The notes beneath the pieces are model-generated. The model had not been told where the DNA came from and made no database searches. It saw nothing but the letters and a program-made list of their open reading frames with translations. This document shows positions 26,828-36,599 of a stretch of DNA of 64,000 bases, one piece after another. Position 1 is the stretch's first letter, and each line of letters begins with the position of its first letter. The position numbers and the translations under genes were made by a program. Source of the stretch: Thiodiazotropha sp040791665 (GTDB lineage: Bacteria; Pseudomonadota; Gammaproteobacteria; Chromatiales; Chromatiaceae); assembly GCA_040791665.1 (NCBI GenBank), contig JBFNNX010000014.1:209593-273592 (forward strand). The letters run 5' to 3'.

Positions 26828-27877
26828 ATGAGGCGTTTACTGGTTCCATTAATGCTTGGCCTTGCGCTGTTGCCCGGTTTCTCGGTGGCTGAAATGCCCG
26901 AGTTAGACAGCGTCGTCGTGGTAAAGCGTGAGGCGGTCAGGGAGTTTTGGCTCGACGGAGTGGTCGAGGCGATCAATCAGACCACCCTCTCAGCCCAGAC
27001 CCGGGGCCAGGTGGAAGAGATCCATTTCGATGTGGATGACTATGTGGAGAAGGGGCAAGTGATCGTGCAACTGAAAGATACCGAGCAGAGAGCCGGCTTG
27101 GATCAGACCCGGGCCGACCTGAAAGAGGCCGCGGCGCGTCTGCAGGAGTCCCGGGACGATTTCAAACGCACCAAGGATCTGTTCGGACGTAAGCTTGCGT
27201 CCCAGTCGCAGCTGGATAAATCCACCGCGGCGCTGAAATCCGCGAAGGCGCGCAAAGAGGCGGCGGACGCCCGCCTGGCCCAGGCCAAAGAGCAGTTTGA
27301 ATACACCCGGGTCAAGGCGCCCTACAGCGGCATCGTGACCCATCGCCATGTGGAGGTGGGTGAGATCGCCTCCCCGGGGCAGAAGCTGATGAGCGGTATC
27401 TCCCTCGACCAGCTGCGGGTCAGCGTGGAACTGCCCCAGAGCCTGATCCCGGTGATCCGGGCGCAGGGCAAGGCGCGGGTTCTGCTGCCGAACGGCGAGG
27501 CGATCCAGGGAGTGGGATTAACCATCTTTCCCTTTGCCGACCAGAGCAGCAGCACCTTCAGGGTGAGAGTCGATCTGCCGCAAGGTGTGAAGGATCTGTT
27601 TCCCGGCATGTTCGTCAAGACCGCCTTCGTGACCGGCGTCAAGAAGGAGCTGGTAGTGCCGCGTGAGGCCGTGGTCTATCGCTCCGAGGTGACGGCGGTC
27701 TATGTGGTCGGTCAAGACCAGCGGATCCGTTTCCGGCTGATTCGGGCCGCAGAGCATCCCGTCGACGGCATGCTGTCGATTATCGCCGGACTCTCCGAGG
27801 GTGAAGCAGTGGCAACCGACCCCGTGGCCGCCGCCACCTTATTGAAACAGCAGTTGGCGGAGAGTCACGATGAGTAA
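26828..27877 (+). CDS. RND efflux periplasmic adaptor (membrane fusion protein)
   Basis: A 349-residue adaptor with a signal peptide (LVPLMLGLALLPGFSVAEM), a lipoyl half-motif TLSAQTRGQVEEIHFDVDDY, a long coiled-coil hairpin (about residues 95-150), the second lipoyl half RVKAPYSGIVTHRHVEVGE and a beta-barrel domain. It bridges the inner-membrane pump to an outer-membrane channel. It overlaps the pump gene by eight bases, so the two are one operon. No outer-membrane channel is encoded next to them. Confidence 0.92.
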   Translation: MRRLLVPLMLGLALLPGFSVAEMPELDSVVVVKREAVREFWLDGVVEAINQTTLSAQTRGQVEEIHFDVDDYVEKGQVIVQLKDTEQRAGLDQTRADLKEAAARLQESRDDFKRTKDLFGRKLASQSQLDKSTAALKSAKARKEAADARLAQAKEQFEYTRVKAPYSGIVTHRHVEVGEIASPGQKLMSGISLDQLRVSVELPQSLIPVIRAQGKARVLLPNGEAIQGVGLTIFPFADQSSSTFRVRVDLPQGVKDLFPGMFVKTAFVTGVKKELVVPREAVVYRSEVTAVYVVGQDQRIRFRLIRAAEHPVDGMLSIIAGLSEGEAVATDPVAAATLLKQQLAESHDE

Positions 27878-30800
27878 GCTGGGTATCTCGGGCAGCGTCG
27901 CCAAGCGCTTCCTGATCACTGAGATCACGCCGCTGCTGGCCCTGGTGGGGCTGCTGCTGGGGGTATTCGCCGTACTGGTGACGCCGCGGGAGGAGGAGCC
28001 GCAGATCAATGTCACCTTCGCCAACGTCTTCATCCCCTTTCCCGGCGCCACCGCGACCGAGATCGAGAACCTGGTGGCGACACCGGCGGAGCAGGTGTTG
28101 TCGGAGATCGACGGAGTCAAGCATGTCTACTCCACCTCCCGTCCCGGCATGGCGGTGCTGACCGTGCAGTTTCTGGTGGGCGAGGATCGGGAGGATGCCA
28201 TCGTAAGGCTCTTCAGCAAGGTCTATGCAAATCAGGACTGGCTGCCCCGGGGGCTCGGGGTGGGACAGCCGATCATCAAGCCGAAGGGGATCGATGATGT
28301 CCCCATCGTGACCGCAACCCTCTGGTCGGAGGACCCGGCAATCGGCGCCTACGAGCTGGGCCAGGTCGCCCATGCCATCGAGTCGGAACTGAAGCGGGTG
28401 CCCGGCACCCGGGATATCTACACCATCGGCAATCCGGACCGGGTGGTGCATGTGCTGCTCGACCCCCAGTCGCTGGCGGGACACGGCATCGATCTGAGCG
28501 ATCTGCGCACTGCCCTGCAGGCGGGCAATCATATCCGCGACAACATCGAGGTTACCGCCGAAAACCGGGAGCTGCTGGTGCAGGCGGGTACTTTTCTCAC
28601 CTCGCCCGAAGGGATCGGCAGCCTGGTGGTCGGGGTGAGAGAGGGCAAGGCCGTCTATCTGCGCGATGTCGCCGAGGTGGTCCATCGGCCGGACCAGCCC
28701 CAGCACTATGTCTGGATGGGAGTCGGGCCGCAGGGTGGGCAGAAACAGCTGCCCAAGGGAGGGAAGTTCCCTGCGGTTACGGTGGTGGTCGCCAAGAAGG
28801 CGGGTACCAACGCGGTGGATATCGCCAAGGCGGTGATCAAGCGTTTCGAGCAGCTGGACGGCATTTTCATTCCCGAGGGCGTGCACGCCACCATCACCCG
28901 CAATTATGGCGCCACCGCCGAGGCCAAGGCCAACAAGTTGATCAGCAAGCTCGCTTTCGCCACCCTCTCGGTGGTTGGGTTGGTGCTGTTGACCATCGGT
29001 TGGCGCGAGGCGTTCATCGTCGGCGCCGCGGTGGTGGTGACCCTGGCGATCACCCTGTTCGCTTCCTGGGCCTGGGGCTTCACCCTCAACCGGGTTTCCC
29101 TGTTCGCCCTGATCTTCTCCATCGGCATCCTGGTGGATGACGCCATCGTGGTGGTGGAGAACATCCATCGCCACCTGCAGATGGGTTCCAGGCATCTGCT
29201 GGAGGCGATCCCCAAGGCGGTGGACGAGGTCGGCGGCCCGACCATCCTGGCGACCTTTACCGTTATCGCGGCGTTGCTGCCGATGGCCTTCGTCACCGGG
29301 CTGATGGGACCCTACATGAGCCCGATCCCGATCAATGCCAGTACCGGCATGCTGATCTCCCTGGTGGTGGCCTTTGTCTTCACCCCCTGGATGACCAACC
29401 GGATTCTGGCCAGCCAGGCGGAACGGATCGCCAGCCATGCCCATGACGGGACCCAGGAGACGGTGCTGAGCCGCTTCTTCAGCCGGGTGATGGCCCCCTT
29501 CCTCGCGGGCAAACGCGGCAATCGCATGCGCTGGGTCCTGCTGGGATCGATCTTGCTGCTGATCGCCGCCTCCCTCGCCCTGGTGGCGACCAAGTCGGTG
29601 GTGCTGAAGATGCTCCCCTTCGACAACAAGTCAGAGTTCCAGGTGGTGCTCGATATGCCGGAGGGGACCAGCCTGGAGCAGACCGCGCGGGTGCTGGATG
29701 AGCTGGGGGACTACCTGGGCGGCGTCGTGGAGGTCTCCGACTACCAGGTCTATGCCGGCACCGCCTCCCCCATCGGCTTCAACGGTCTGGTCAGGCAGTA
29801 CTATCTGCGGGAAGGAGCCCACCTCGGTGACATCCAGGTCAATCTGGTGGACAAGCAACAGCGTGAACGCAAGAGCCATGAAGTGGCGTTGGCGGTGCGA
29901 GGAGCGCTGCAGGCCATTGTCCGGGAGTATAACGGCAATCTGAAGGTGGTGGAGGTACCCCCCGGACCACCGGTGATGTCGCCCCTGGTGGCCGAGGTCT
30001 ACGGCCTCGACTACGAGGGCCAGACCGAGGCGGCCTGGGAGGTGCGCAAGGTGTTCGAGAACACCCCCGATATCATCGATGTGGACGACAGCGTGGAGTA
30101 TCCCTCCGCCAAGTTCGTGATCCAGGTCGACCGGGCCAAGGCCTCCCGCCTCGGGGTGCCCCAGAGCGCGGTGGCCGAAGCGCTGTCAACCGTGCTCGCA
30201 GGCGAGGATGCCAGTTATCTCCATGGGGAGAATCTGAAATATGCGGTGCCGATCCGGATCGAATACGCCGAAGCCGACAAGGCCGACCTGGATCAGGTGC
30301 TCGCCCTGCGGGTACGCGCACAGAGCGGCAAGCTGGTCCCCCTGTCGGAGATCGTACAGGTGATACCGCGGGTCAGGGAGTACTCGATACACCACAAGGA
30401 TCTGCTGCCGGTGGTCTATGTCACCGGTGACATGGCGGGGGAGACCGACAGCCCGCTCTACGGCCTGTTCGAGATCTCGGATCAGTTGCGGGGTGATGGC
30501 GGCATCGAGCAGTGGTTCCTGCAGCAGCCGGAGAATCCCTACGCCTACAGTCTGAAGTGGGACGGGGAGTGGCAGATCACCTACGAGACCTTCCGCGACA
30601 TGGGCATCGCCTACTCGGTGGGCCTGTTGATGATCTACCTGCTGGTGGTCGCTCAGTTCCGCTCCTATCTGGTGCCGCTGGTGATCATGGCGCCGATTCC
30701 GCTCACCGTGATCGGTATCCTGCCCGGGCATGCACTGCTCGGGGCCCAGTTCACCGCCACCTCCATGATCGGCATGATCGCCCTGGCGGGCATCATCGTG

Positions 30801-31094
30801 CGCAACTCCATCCTGCTGGTCGATTTCGTCAACCAGCAGGTGCGGGAGGGGATGGCGCTGGAACAGGCGGTGGTCAACTCGGCGGCGGTGCGCGCCAAGC
30901 CGATCGCCTTGACCGCCGTGGCGGCGATGGCGGGCGGATTCTTCATCCTCGACGACCCGATCTTCAGCGGCCTGGCGGTCTCGCTGATCTTCGGCCTGTT
31001 CGTCTCCACGGTGCTGACCCTGGTGGTGATCCCGGTGGTCTACTACGCGGCGATGCGCAACCGGGTCGAGTTCATTCGCGCGGGTGATGCATAG
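27870..31094 (+). CDS. RND-family efflux permease
   Basis: A 1074-residue inner-membrane proton antiporter of the AcrB superfamily, with the N-terminal helix followed by a large periplasmic porter domain (PGATATEIENLVATPAEQ), helices 2-6, a second periplasmic domain and helices 8-12. The helix-4 motif VDDAIVVVENIHRHL with two acidic residues of the proton relay is intact, as is GIIVRNSILLVDFVNQ in the second half. The sequence type resembles the HAE2/CzcA-like subgroup with an unknown substrate, perhaps lipophilic. It starts at ATG 27870 with GGAGAG upstream. Confidence 0.92.
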   Translation: MSKLGISGSVAKRFLITEITPLLALVGLLLGVFAVLVTPREEEPQINVTFANVFIPFPGATATEIENLVATPAEQVLSEIDGVKHVYSTSRPGMAVLTVQFLVGEDREDAIVRLFSKVYANQDWLPRGLGVGQPIIKPKGIDDVPIVTATLWSEDPAIGAYELGQVAHAIESELKRVPGTRDIYTIGNPDRVVHVLLDPQSLAGHGIDLSDLRTALQAGNHIRDNIEVTAENRELLVQAGTFLTSPEGIGSLVVGVREGKAVYLRDVAEVVHRPDQPQHYVWMGVGPQGGQKQLPKGGKFPAVTVVVAKKAGTNAVDIAKAVIKRFEQLDGIFIPEGVHATITRNYGATAEAKANKLISKLAFATLSVVGLVLLTIGWREAFIVGAAVVVTLAITLFASWAWGFTLNRVSLFALIFSIGILVDDAIVVVENIHRHLQMGSRHLLEAIPKAVDEVGGPTILATFTVIAALLPMAFVTGLMGPYMSPIPINASTGMLISLVVAFVFTPWMTNRILASQAERIASHAHDGTQETVLSRFFSRVMAPFLAGKRGNRMRWVLLGSILLLIAASLALVATKSVVLKMLPFDNKSEFQVVLDMPEGTSLEQTARVLDELGDYLGGVVEVSDYQVYAGTASPIGFNGLVRQYYLREGAHLGDIQVNLVDKQQRERKSHEVALAVRGALQAIVREYNGNLKVVEVPPGPPVMSPLVAEVYGLDYEGQTEAAWEVRKVFENTPDIIDVDDSVEYPSAKFVIQVDRAKASRLGVPQSAVAEALSTVLAGEDASYLHGENLKYAVPIRIEYAEADKADLDQVLALRVRAQSGKLVPLSEIVQVIPRVREYSIHHKDLLPVVYVTGDMAGETDSPLYGLFEISDQLRGDGGIEQWFLQQPENPYAYSLKWDGEWQITYETFRDMGIAYSVGLLMIYLLVVAQFRSYLVPLVIMAPIPLTVIGILPGHALLGAQFTATSMIGMIALAGIIVRNSILLVDFVNQQVREGMALEQAVVNSAAVRAKPIALTAVAAMAGGFFILDDPIFSGLAVSLIFGLFVSTVLTLVVIPVVYYAAMRNRVEFIRAGDA

Positions 31095-31130
31095 CTGTCA
31101 GTGGCCCTCCTTGGTGGGGGGCCGCATAAG

Positions 31131-31218
31131 CCGCAAATAGACGCGAATCACCGCAAACCTACGCGAATACTTCTCGCTGAAATGAACAACATTTGCGTGA
31201 ATTAGCGTTCATTTGCGG
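31131..31218. repeat. 88-bp imperfect inverted repeat in a convergent gap
   Basis: The ends CCGCAAAT and ATTTGCGG are inverted, and inside them related words (ACGCGAAT, CCGCAAA, TTGCGTGAAT) recur every ten to twenty bases. The element sits between the stop codons of the RND permease and the GNAT gene, where it may act as a transcription barrier or be a small dispersed intergenic repeat. Confidence 0.5.
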
Positions 31219-31226
31219 ACTTAATC

Positions 31227-31721
31227 TCACCAGCTCCTGGCATCCAGGCGCATATGTAGCAACACGGCACTGTCGCCCTTCGGCGTGGTGCGACGTTCAA
31301 TGTCAAAAGGCATGAAGCCAAGCGAGGCGTAGAGCAGCAGTGCCGGGGTATTGTCGGTGAACACAGAAATGTAGACGGTTGAAGCGTAGCGTTCGAAGAT
31401 CCTGTCGCACATGTGGCGGACCAGACGCCTGCCGATGCCCTGACCCCGGTAGGTGTCCGATATGACCAGGTTACCGATGAAATACCTGTCGCCGGCAATG
31501 CTGGTATAGAGATTGGCGAAACCGATGACCCGTCCGTTGTCCAGGACTACCGTGAAGTCACTCCGCTCCCTGCTGAGTCTTTCGAGTTGCGCCTTGTCGA
31601 AAGGCCAGCTTCCGGATGGATAGATCAAGAACAACTCTTCAGGCGTGGTGAACAGCTCGACAATCCCTTCGAAATGGTTGTTGTCAGCCGCCGTGATGTC
31701 ATATTGTTCTGCACTACTCAT
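31227..31721 (-). CDS. GNAT-family N-acetyltransferase
   Basis: A 164-residue acetyltransferase. The acetyl-CoA motif A is NLVISDTYRGQGIGRRLVRH (about residues 89-108), preceded by GFANLY and followed by FTDNTPALLLYASLGFMPF, the order typical of GNAT enzymes. The first ~40 residues are family-specific. The substrate cannot be predicted. It stands alone, convergent with the RND operon. Confidence 0.87.
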   Translation of the reverse strand: MSSAEQYDITAADNNHFEGIVELFTTPEELFLIYPSGSWPFDKAQLERLSRERSDFTVVLDNGRVIGFANLYTSIAGDRYFIGNLVISDTYRGQGIGRRLVRHMCDRIFERYASTVYISVFTDNTPALLLYASLGFMPFDIERRTTPKGDSAVLLHMRLDARSW

Positions 31722-31821
31722 TTTTCGTGCGCCATAACTTGATCAATGTTATTTTAGTGTCCTTGGGATGATTCACTAATCATTGTGCTAGGTTTCCAAA
31801 GGATATCAAGGAGTCAGATCC

Positions 31822-33624
31822 GTGCTGAATGGACTCAAATCTATCATCGTCCTGCTGCTCATAGCCGCAAGTGGTACCACCCTCGCAGTCCATATCAACC
31901 ACGACCGCACCGGCCAGGTGGCCCTGCTGCCCTACTACACGGTCAACAACAACTTCATCACAAACTTCACGGTGACCAATACCACCGTTAAGTACAAGGC
32001 GGTGCGGGTGCGACTGCTCGATTCCCGCATCGGCGCGGACCTGCTGAACATTAATCTCTATCTCTCTCCCTTCGATGTCTGGAACGCCACCCTGCGTATG
32101 AATCCGGATACGGGGCTGCCCAACCTGATCACCGAGGACGAGAGCTGCACCTATCCCGCCAAGGCAGGGCTGCAGGCTGGCATCGATTTTGAAAATCCCT
32201 ACACAGCCACAACGGACGATGATCTTACAGAAGGCTATGTGGAGATCATCGAGATGGGGGATGTCGCCGATGGTGCCGGACCGGTACTGGATGGGGGGTT
32301 CGAGACCGAGATCGATGCGGGCGGGGTTGCCGACGGAGCGATAAATATTGCTGCCGGTGATCGCTCTATCCCGACGGGCTTGTTGCATGGTGCTAACGGG
32401 CTGCCGGTGGACTGTTCCGTAGTGGCGGATGCCTGGGAAGCGGGTGAGGTAAGTACGAGTTCCATCAATGGCTTCGAGCCGGGTAGCATGGGTACGAGCG
32501 GAGTGGCCCAGGACAACGGCGATCCGGCCCTGCCCTACGATCACAGCCACAACGCCGGCCTGGTGGCGCCGAGCGGAGGCATTAATGCCTACGGCATCAT
32601 GATCAACGTGGCCACGGGTTCGGCCTTCGTGCAGGAGGGCGTTCACATTGATCGTTACACGACCGTCGCTCAACACTACCTGCCCGATGACCCGGTACAC
32701 TACCGCCTGCCGTCCCTGGCCTCGGGGGATATCCGGGAGGTCTACATCACCAATGCCCTGGGGGATGGCATGAAGGGTGACACCCTGCCATTGACTGAGT
32801 ACGACACCGGTGCGTTGCATGATATCTCGCCGCTGCCATCGGTGCCGATGGGGTCGAATCCATTACCGATTGCCATGGTGCTCAGCGCTGATATGGTATC
32901 AGGCCCCTATTTTATTGATGAGAACGTCTTTGGAGAGACAGACATTGTGTTGACCTTTCCGATGCGCAAGCACGGGATCTATAACGGCGGCACCCTCACA
33001 AACCAACTGGATCCGAACGAGACGGCTTGTGTGGGTGCCTTGGATGACGGAGTCAACGATGGCCGGGAAGTGGCCCTCGGCTCATTAGAGGTGCTGGTTC
33101 AGGACTACCCACATGATGGGACTGGTGGGCACTGTACGAATGTAGGTTTTGAACCGGATCAGGATTCGGATGGGGATGTCTCTAGTAAAATAGTCTACCA
33201 TGACTATGAAGAGCAAACAGCTTCGATGTGTTTTACGGGCTGTGAAATTTCACCAGTCCCCATCGGTTCTGCAATAGCGCATTACGTCATGAACCGCAGT
33301 GTCAATGTTAATCGTATCGTCCGAGCGAGTGGTGGCACAATCCCATTGCTCGGTACGTCTTCACCGGGTGTTTTTGAGTTGAATTTTGATGCCGGTTTTG
33401 AAGCCGGGTGGATGACTTTCGCTATTAACTCACATAAGTACATCTATGAAAGCAATCCCGGTATAAGTTCCCTAACCGAAGCCGCAGGTGGTTTGGGCAG
33501 CGATCTCAATTACAGCTGGACAGGTGTTCCCGTGATTGGGTTTTCCGCCATGGCTGCCGATGTCGGCCCAGCCCAGCTGGGCGAGACGGTTGAGCTGATT
33601 CGCAGTGTGAATCGTAATGAGTGA
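31822..33624 (+). CDS. Large exported protein of unknown function
   Basis: A 600-residue protein with a Sec signal (IIVLLLIAASGTTLA; start GTG at 31822, AAGGAG upstream) and no further membrane segment. The mature N-terminus begins with HINHDRTGQVALLPYYTVNN, followed by beta-rich, Asp- and Gly-rich sequence, and four cysteines lie near residues 400-475. No enzymatic motif, sortase motif or type V domain was recognised. The opening motif with GQVALLPYYTV followed by FTVTNTT looks like an immunoglobulin-like start of a surface-associated protein. Function unknown. Confidence 0.7.
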   Translation: MLNGLKSIIVLLLIAASGTTLAVHINHDRTGQVALLPYYTVNNNFITNFTVTNTTVKYKAVRVRLLDSRIGADLLNINLYLSPFDVWNATLRMNPDTGLPNLITEDESCTYPAKAGLQAGIDFENPYTATTDDDLTEGYVEIIEMGDVADGAGPVLDGGFETEIDAGGVADGAINIAAGDRSIPTGLLHGANGLPVDCSVVADAWEAGEVSTSSINGFEPGSMGTSGVAQDNGDPALPYDHSHNAGLVAPSGGINAYGIMINVATGSAFVQEGVHIDRYTTVAQHYLPDDPVHYRLPSLASGDIREVYITNALGDGMKGDTLPLTEYDTGALHDISPLPSVPMGSNPLPIAMVLSADMVSGPYFIDENVFGETDIVLTFPMRKHGIYNGGTLTNQLDPNETACVGALDDGVNDGREVALGSLEVLVQDYPHDGTGGHCTNVGFEPDQDSDGDVSSKIVYHDYEEQTASMCFTGCEISPVPIGSAIAHYVMNRSVNVNRIVRASGGTIPLLGTSSPGVFELNFDAGFEAGWMTFAINSHKYIYESNPGISSLTEAAGGLGSDLNYSWTGVPVIGFSAMAADVGPAQLGETVELIRSVNRNE

Positions 33625-33646
33625 CTGCTGCCTCTACTTGGGTAGT

Positions 33647-34063
33647 CTATTTCAATCGCAAAGCCTCAAGTTGCACCCATTCATCCGGTTGCATATTGGA
33701 GATCCGCGCCCAGGCATGCTCGGTTTCATACACAAACACCTTTTGTCCCTGTTTATAACGTCCGGTGATATTTGACGAGTAGGGCGACTCCTTTGCGTTG
33801 ATCGATTCCGCAATAACGATATAGACCTTGGGCAGCTTAAGTACGGATCTGCGGATGACAGCGCCCGGTTGCAGTGCAGGATCGTATCTTAATGTGTTGC
33901 CGTTGCTGCTGGATTGTGTGTCGATACGGCAGGTCTTGTTGAGTGCAATGCAACCCTTGCCGCAGGGCTTACCCTTGATGCAGTTTCTGGCATGGGCGGG
34001 AACCGGCGTGCTGAGTGTCAGAATAGAGACCAGGGTGAGGGCGAGCGTTTGCTTGATATCCAT
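33647..34063 (-). CDS. Exported SH3-like domain protein
   Basis: A 138-residue protein with a signal peptide ending AHA (residues 1-25), a small Cys cluster CIKGKPCGKGCIALNKTC, and a bacterial SH3-like domain in the second half (INAKESPYSSNITGRYKQGQKV...WARI). The Cys cluster is similar to that seen in small secreted proteobacterial proteins. It probably binds peptidoglycan or another envelope component. It is convergent with the large exported protein gene. Confidence 0.7.
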   Translation of the reverse strand: MDIKQTLALTLVSILTLSTPVPAHARNCIKGKPCGKGCIALNKTCRIDTQSSSNGNTLRYDPALQPGAVIRRSVLKLPKVYIVIAESINAKESPYSSNITGRYKQGQKVFVYETEHAWARISNMQPDEWVQLEALRLK

Positions 34064-34208
34064 GAGCGAATCCTTTCATTGTGGTCGAGCCAAGGCGATC
34101 CGGCGATGGTGGGTTATTGAATCGACTTCATGTCGGTGAATAAATCATGCTGTCCACGATAGAGATTGATTGGCATGCATTCAATTCCTGAAATGGATTA
34201 GTGTTTAT

Positions 34209-35228
34209 TTAATTCGGGTCAATCCAATTCGTCTCGCCAAGCATGCGCCGCCACACCCACCGCAATGCCTCGGCGTCGGGGCGCTCGGCGGGGACGCGTT
34301 CGGGCGGGGTCAACGGGCGTATGACGCCTTCCTGTCGGTGACCGACAACGAATGAGAATATATAGCGCGGTTCGAAGCCCATGCGCAAATCGGTGATCTC
34401 CAATCGATCATCGATCTCCCGCACGCGATAGAAGCCCCTGGTGAACCAGCGCAGCCGCGTCACTGCGGGTGCATCATCGACCGATGAGAGCAGGCTTTCG
34501 TTGCTGGGATACTGCTCGAATCGGATCTCGGGTGACGGATCGAGCAGCGAATAGTAGCCTTCCCGGTAGCCGTGCGGCACCATCGCGACCACGCGCCAGA
34601 GCAACAGATTGAAGGGTGTCGGCGTCGCGATCAGCCGATCGTACTCAATGCCCTGTCGGGCCAGTTCACTCTCAGCGATGTCACGAACCTGCGCCTGGAT
34701 GAAGATAGCCGCCGCGAGATAGGCGGTACTCAGGCCAAGGCCAATCTTGTTCGCGCGTCGTCCGACCGTCGACTTGCGCCCGGCGAACGCGGCCAAAAGC
34801 ACCCCGACGAGCAGCGGCAGCGTATACAGGGGGTCGATAATAAAGATGCTGCCGAGCCCGACCGGCGGCCCGTTGCTCGGCCAGAAGAGCTGTGTACCGT
34901 AGATGGTGGCCGCATCGAGCAGGGCGTGTGTTGCGAGTGCGAGCCACACGAGCAGGGTCCAACGAGTGATCGACGCACCCTCTCTCGCATGCAGGCGTGC
35001 GAGTCCCGCACCCAGGATCGGCGCGACAATGGTGTGTGTGACCAGGGAGTGGCTGAAACCGCGGTGATGGGTTACGGCCGCCACCTCGTCCGCGTAAGGT
35101 AGGAACACGTCGAGATCGGGCATCCCACCGAATACGGCCCCCCAGAAGAGCGCCTTGCGACCGACACGTGCACCCAGCGTCGCGTGGCCGACGGCCGCAC
35201 CGAGCAATATCTGAGTGAACGGATCCAT
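34209..35228 (-). CDS. YdjM-like membrane-bound metal-dependent hydrolase
   Basis: A 339-residue membrane protein beginning MDPFTQILLGAAVGH, the characteristic start of the LexA-regulated YdjM-like membrane hydrolase family, followed by GMPDLDVFLPY and the His-rich THHRGFSHSLVTH, which would bind metal. About four hydrophobic segments follow, then a soluble C-terminal part. Start chosen at ATG 35228, where the family begins; an ATG five codons upstream is possible. The substrate is unknown, though lipid or membrane substrates are suspected for this family. Confidence 0.82.
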   Translation of the reverse strand: MDPFTQILLGAAVGHATLGARVGRKALFWGAVFGGMPDLDVFLPYADEVAAVTHHRGFSHSLVTHTIVAPILGAGLARLHAREGASITRWTLLVWLALATHALLDAATIYGTQLFWPSNGPPVGLGSIFIIDPLYTLPLLVGVLLAAFAGRKSTVGRRANKIGLGLSTAYLAAAIFIQAQVRDIAESELARQGIEYDRLIATPTPFNLLLWRVVAMVPHGYREGYYSLLDPSPEIRFEQYPSNESLLSSVDDAPAVTRLRWFTRGFYRVREIDDRLEITDLRMGFEPRYIFSFVVGHRQEGVIRPLTPPERVPAERPDAEALRWVWRRMLGETNWIDPN

Positions 35229-35372
35229 ACGCGATGACTCCATGAAGCGGAATACGAACGGGTAGGAACCGGATTGTGTCTGAGAACAGGAGACTCCGCA
35301 ATCGAAGAGATCCCGTCTGTTCAGCTGTTCACACGCCGCTTCCTCGAATCGCCCTAGAACCGACCGCTCTTA

Positions 35373-35687
35373 TCATGTCTTTCTATGATTTTCCAAAAAA
35401 GACCAGAACGAATCGCCTTCGATATCTCCACGCTCCTCGACGAGATCTGTTTCAATATTGACGAGGTGGTTGTCATAAACTGTCTCTCGCTCGTGTTTCA
35501 AAGGGGACGGACAGTAACAGGTTTCAAACCATTCGATTGTGTTTGGGCCTGTGATCTTTGCCTGCTTCATCGAAGACACGATCTCTGCGCCATCCGGTTG
35601 TTGATTCGCGACCGTTCCGTCAACTAAAACCTCATAAAAGGCCGGAAGCTTATTGAGTGCGAATTTTGCTCTGACACGATATCCCAC
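35373..35687 (-). CDS. Hypothetical protein, 104 residues
   Basis: A soluble protein starting at GTG 35687 with GAGG six bases upstream. It is rich in charged residues and contains ITGPNTIEWFETCYCPSPL and a conserved-looking YDNHLVNIETDL segment. It is not recognised. The codon pattern and ribosome-binding site support a real gene more than an accidental frame. Confidence 0.5.
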   Translation of the reverse strand: MGYRVRAKFALNKLPAFYEVLVDGTVANQQPDGAEIVSSMKQAKITGPNTIEWFETCYCPSPLKHERETVYDNHLVNIETDLVEERGDIEGDSFWSFLENHRKT

Positions 35688-35828
35688 GATAGCCTCATGA
35701 CGTTTTACGTCAGCCGAACAGGTGGAGCGGTAAAGATGAGTATGTCGGCTGGATGGTGATGTATGCCAATCATTCTAAGATTCTAGCGTCAAATCTATCA
35801 TTATTTATTACATATCTTTCATGGGTTC

Positions 35829-36581
35829 TCATACCTTAAGTTTTCGTCTTTGCAGCATAATCAAAATAATGTAGCAGCTGGAAGCCGCCAGAAGATGTTT
35901 GACGGTGTGCCCACTCACTGCCTCGCCTGTTATCTGGAACACGGCCACATCGTGTGCCTCTGCACCTTTTGCCAAGGCGTACAATACAAGTGCAGACAAG
36001 AGCAGCCCTTGATGTGTAAAGCGACTGTTAAATAGCGTCATGAAGAAGGGTAAGGTCAACAACGGGATGAATTGCACCCACACGTAGAGTCGCAGGTCCT
36101 CGAAGAAGTACCCGTAGAGGACGCTGCCGATGCCCACAATGATTAGCGGGATCAGCAGACAGGACAAGCGGCGATCGACATACTCGCTCAGGAGTGCCGT
36201 GAGAAGACCCATAAAACCAACACTCATCGGCAACCGATCCCAGACAAGGGTCTCATTGCTTGGGCTCCAATGATAGTAGATCGACCCAATACTCACCAAA
36301 CTGACACCGGCAAATAGCACAAGCCACGCGCTATGGCCGGGGCCTGTATGATTTTTCAGGCAGAATGCGATGCCAACTGCACCGACGAATAAGAAGGCCA
36401 GGTTGGAGATCACATCGAAAAAATTAGGGATACCCAGGAAGCGGCCAGTATCAATAAAGTGGTGATAGGACACATCTTGAGGAATTGGATCAATTGTCAG
36501 CAGCAAGACGAGCGGAAAGAGCAAAAGAAACGCCAGTACAGCGTGCCTCCAAGTGAAATCGTGTGACGGGTTGGTGCTCAT
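35829..36581 (-). CDS. Ceramidase-like (CREST family) membrane protein
   Basis: A 250-residue protein with about seven transmembrane helices. The motifs YYHWSPSNETLVWDRLPM (about residues 101-118) and the C-terminal SGHTVKHLLAA are the conserved metal-binding segments of the alkaline ceramidase/CREST superfamily, with His and Asp ligands visible (H103, D114, and two His near 228). Bacterial members have little biochemistry, and hydrolysis of an amide-linked membrane lipid is the family-based guess. Confidence 0.75.
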   Translation of the reverse strand: MSTNPSHDFTWRHAVLAFLLLFPLVLLLTIDPIPQDVSYHHFIDTGRFLGIPNFFDVISNLAFLFVGAVGIAFCLKNHTGPGHSAWLVLFAGVSLVSIGSIYYHWSPSNETLVWDRLPMSVGFMGLLTALLSEYVDRRLSCLLIPLIIVGIGSVLYGYFFEDLRLYVWVQFIPLLTLPFFMTLFNSRFTHQGLLLSALVLYALAKGAEAHDVAVFQITGEAVSGHTVKHLLAASSCYIILIMLQRRKLKV

Positions 36582-36599
36582 CCGAACCTCGATTGAATA

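Noticed and set aside
27780..29444. A long open frame (554 codons) on the minus strand opposite the RND permease gene
   Set aside because: It lies fully antisense to a clearly conserved permease; its Gly-, His- and Asp-rich translation is the usual shadow of a GC-rich codon pattern and has no ribosome-binding site or family match.
31780..32820. A 346-codon minus-strand frame opposite the 600-residue exported protein
   Set aside because: The plus-strand frame has a signal peptide and ribosome-binding site; the antisense one has neither and contains runs typical of a shadow frame.
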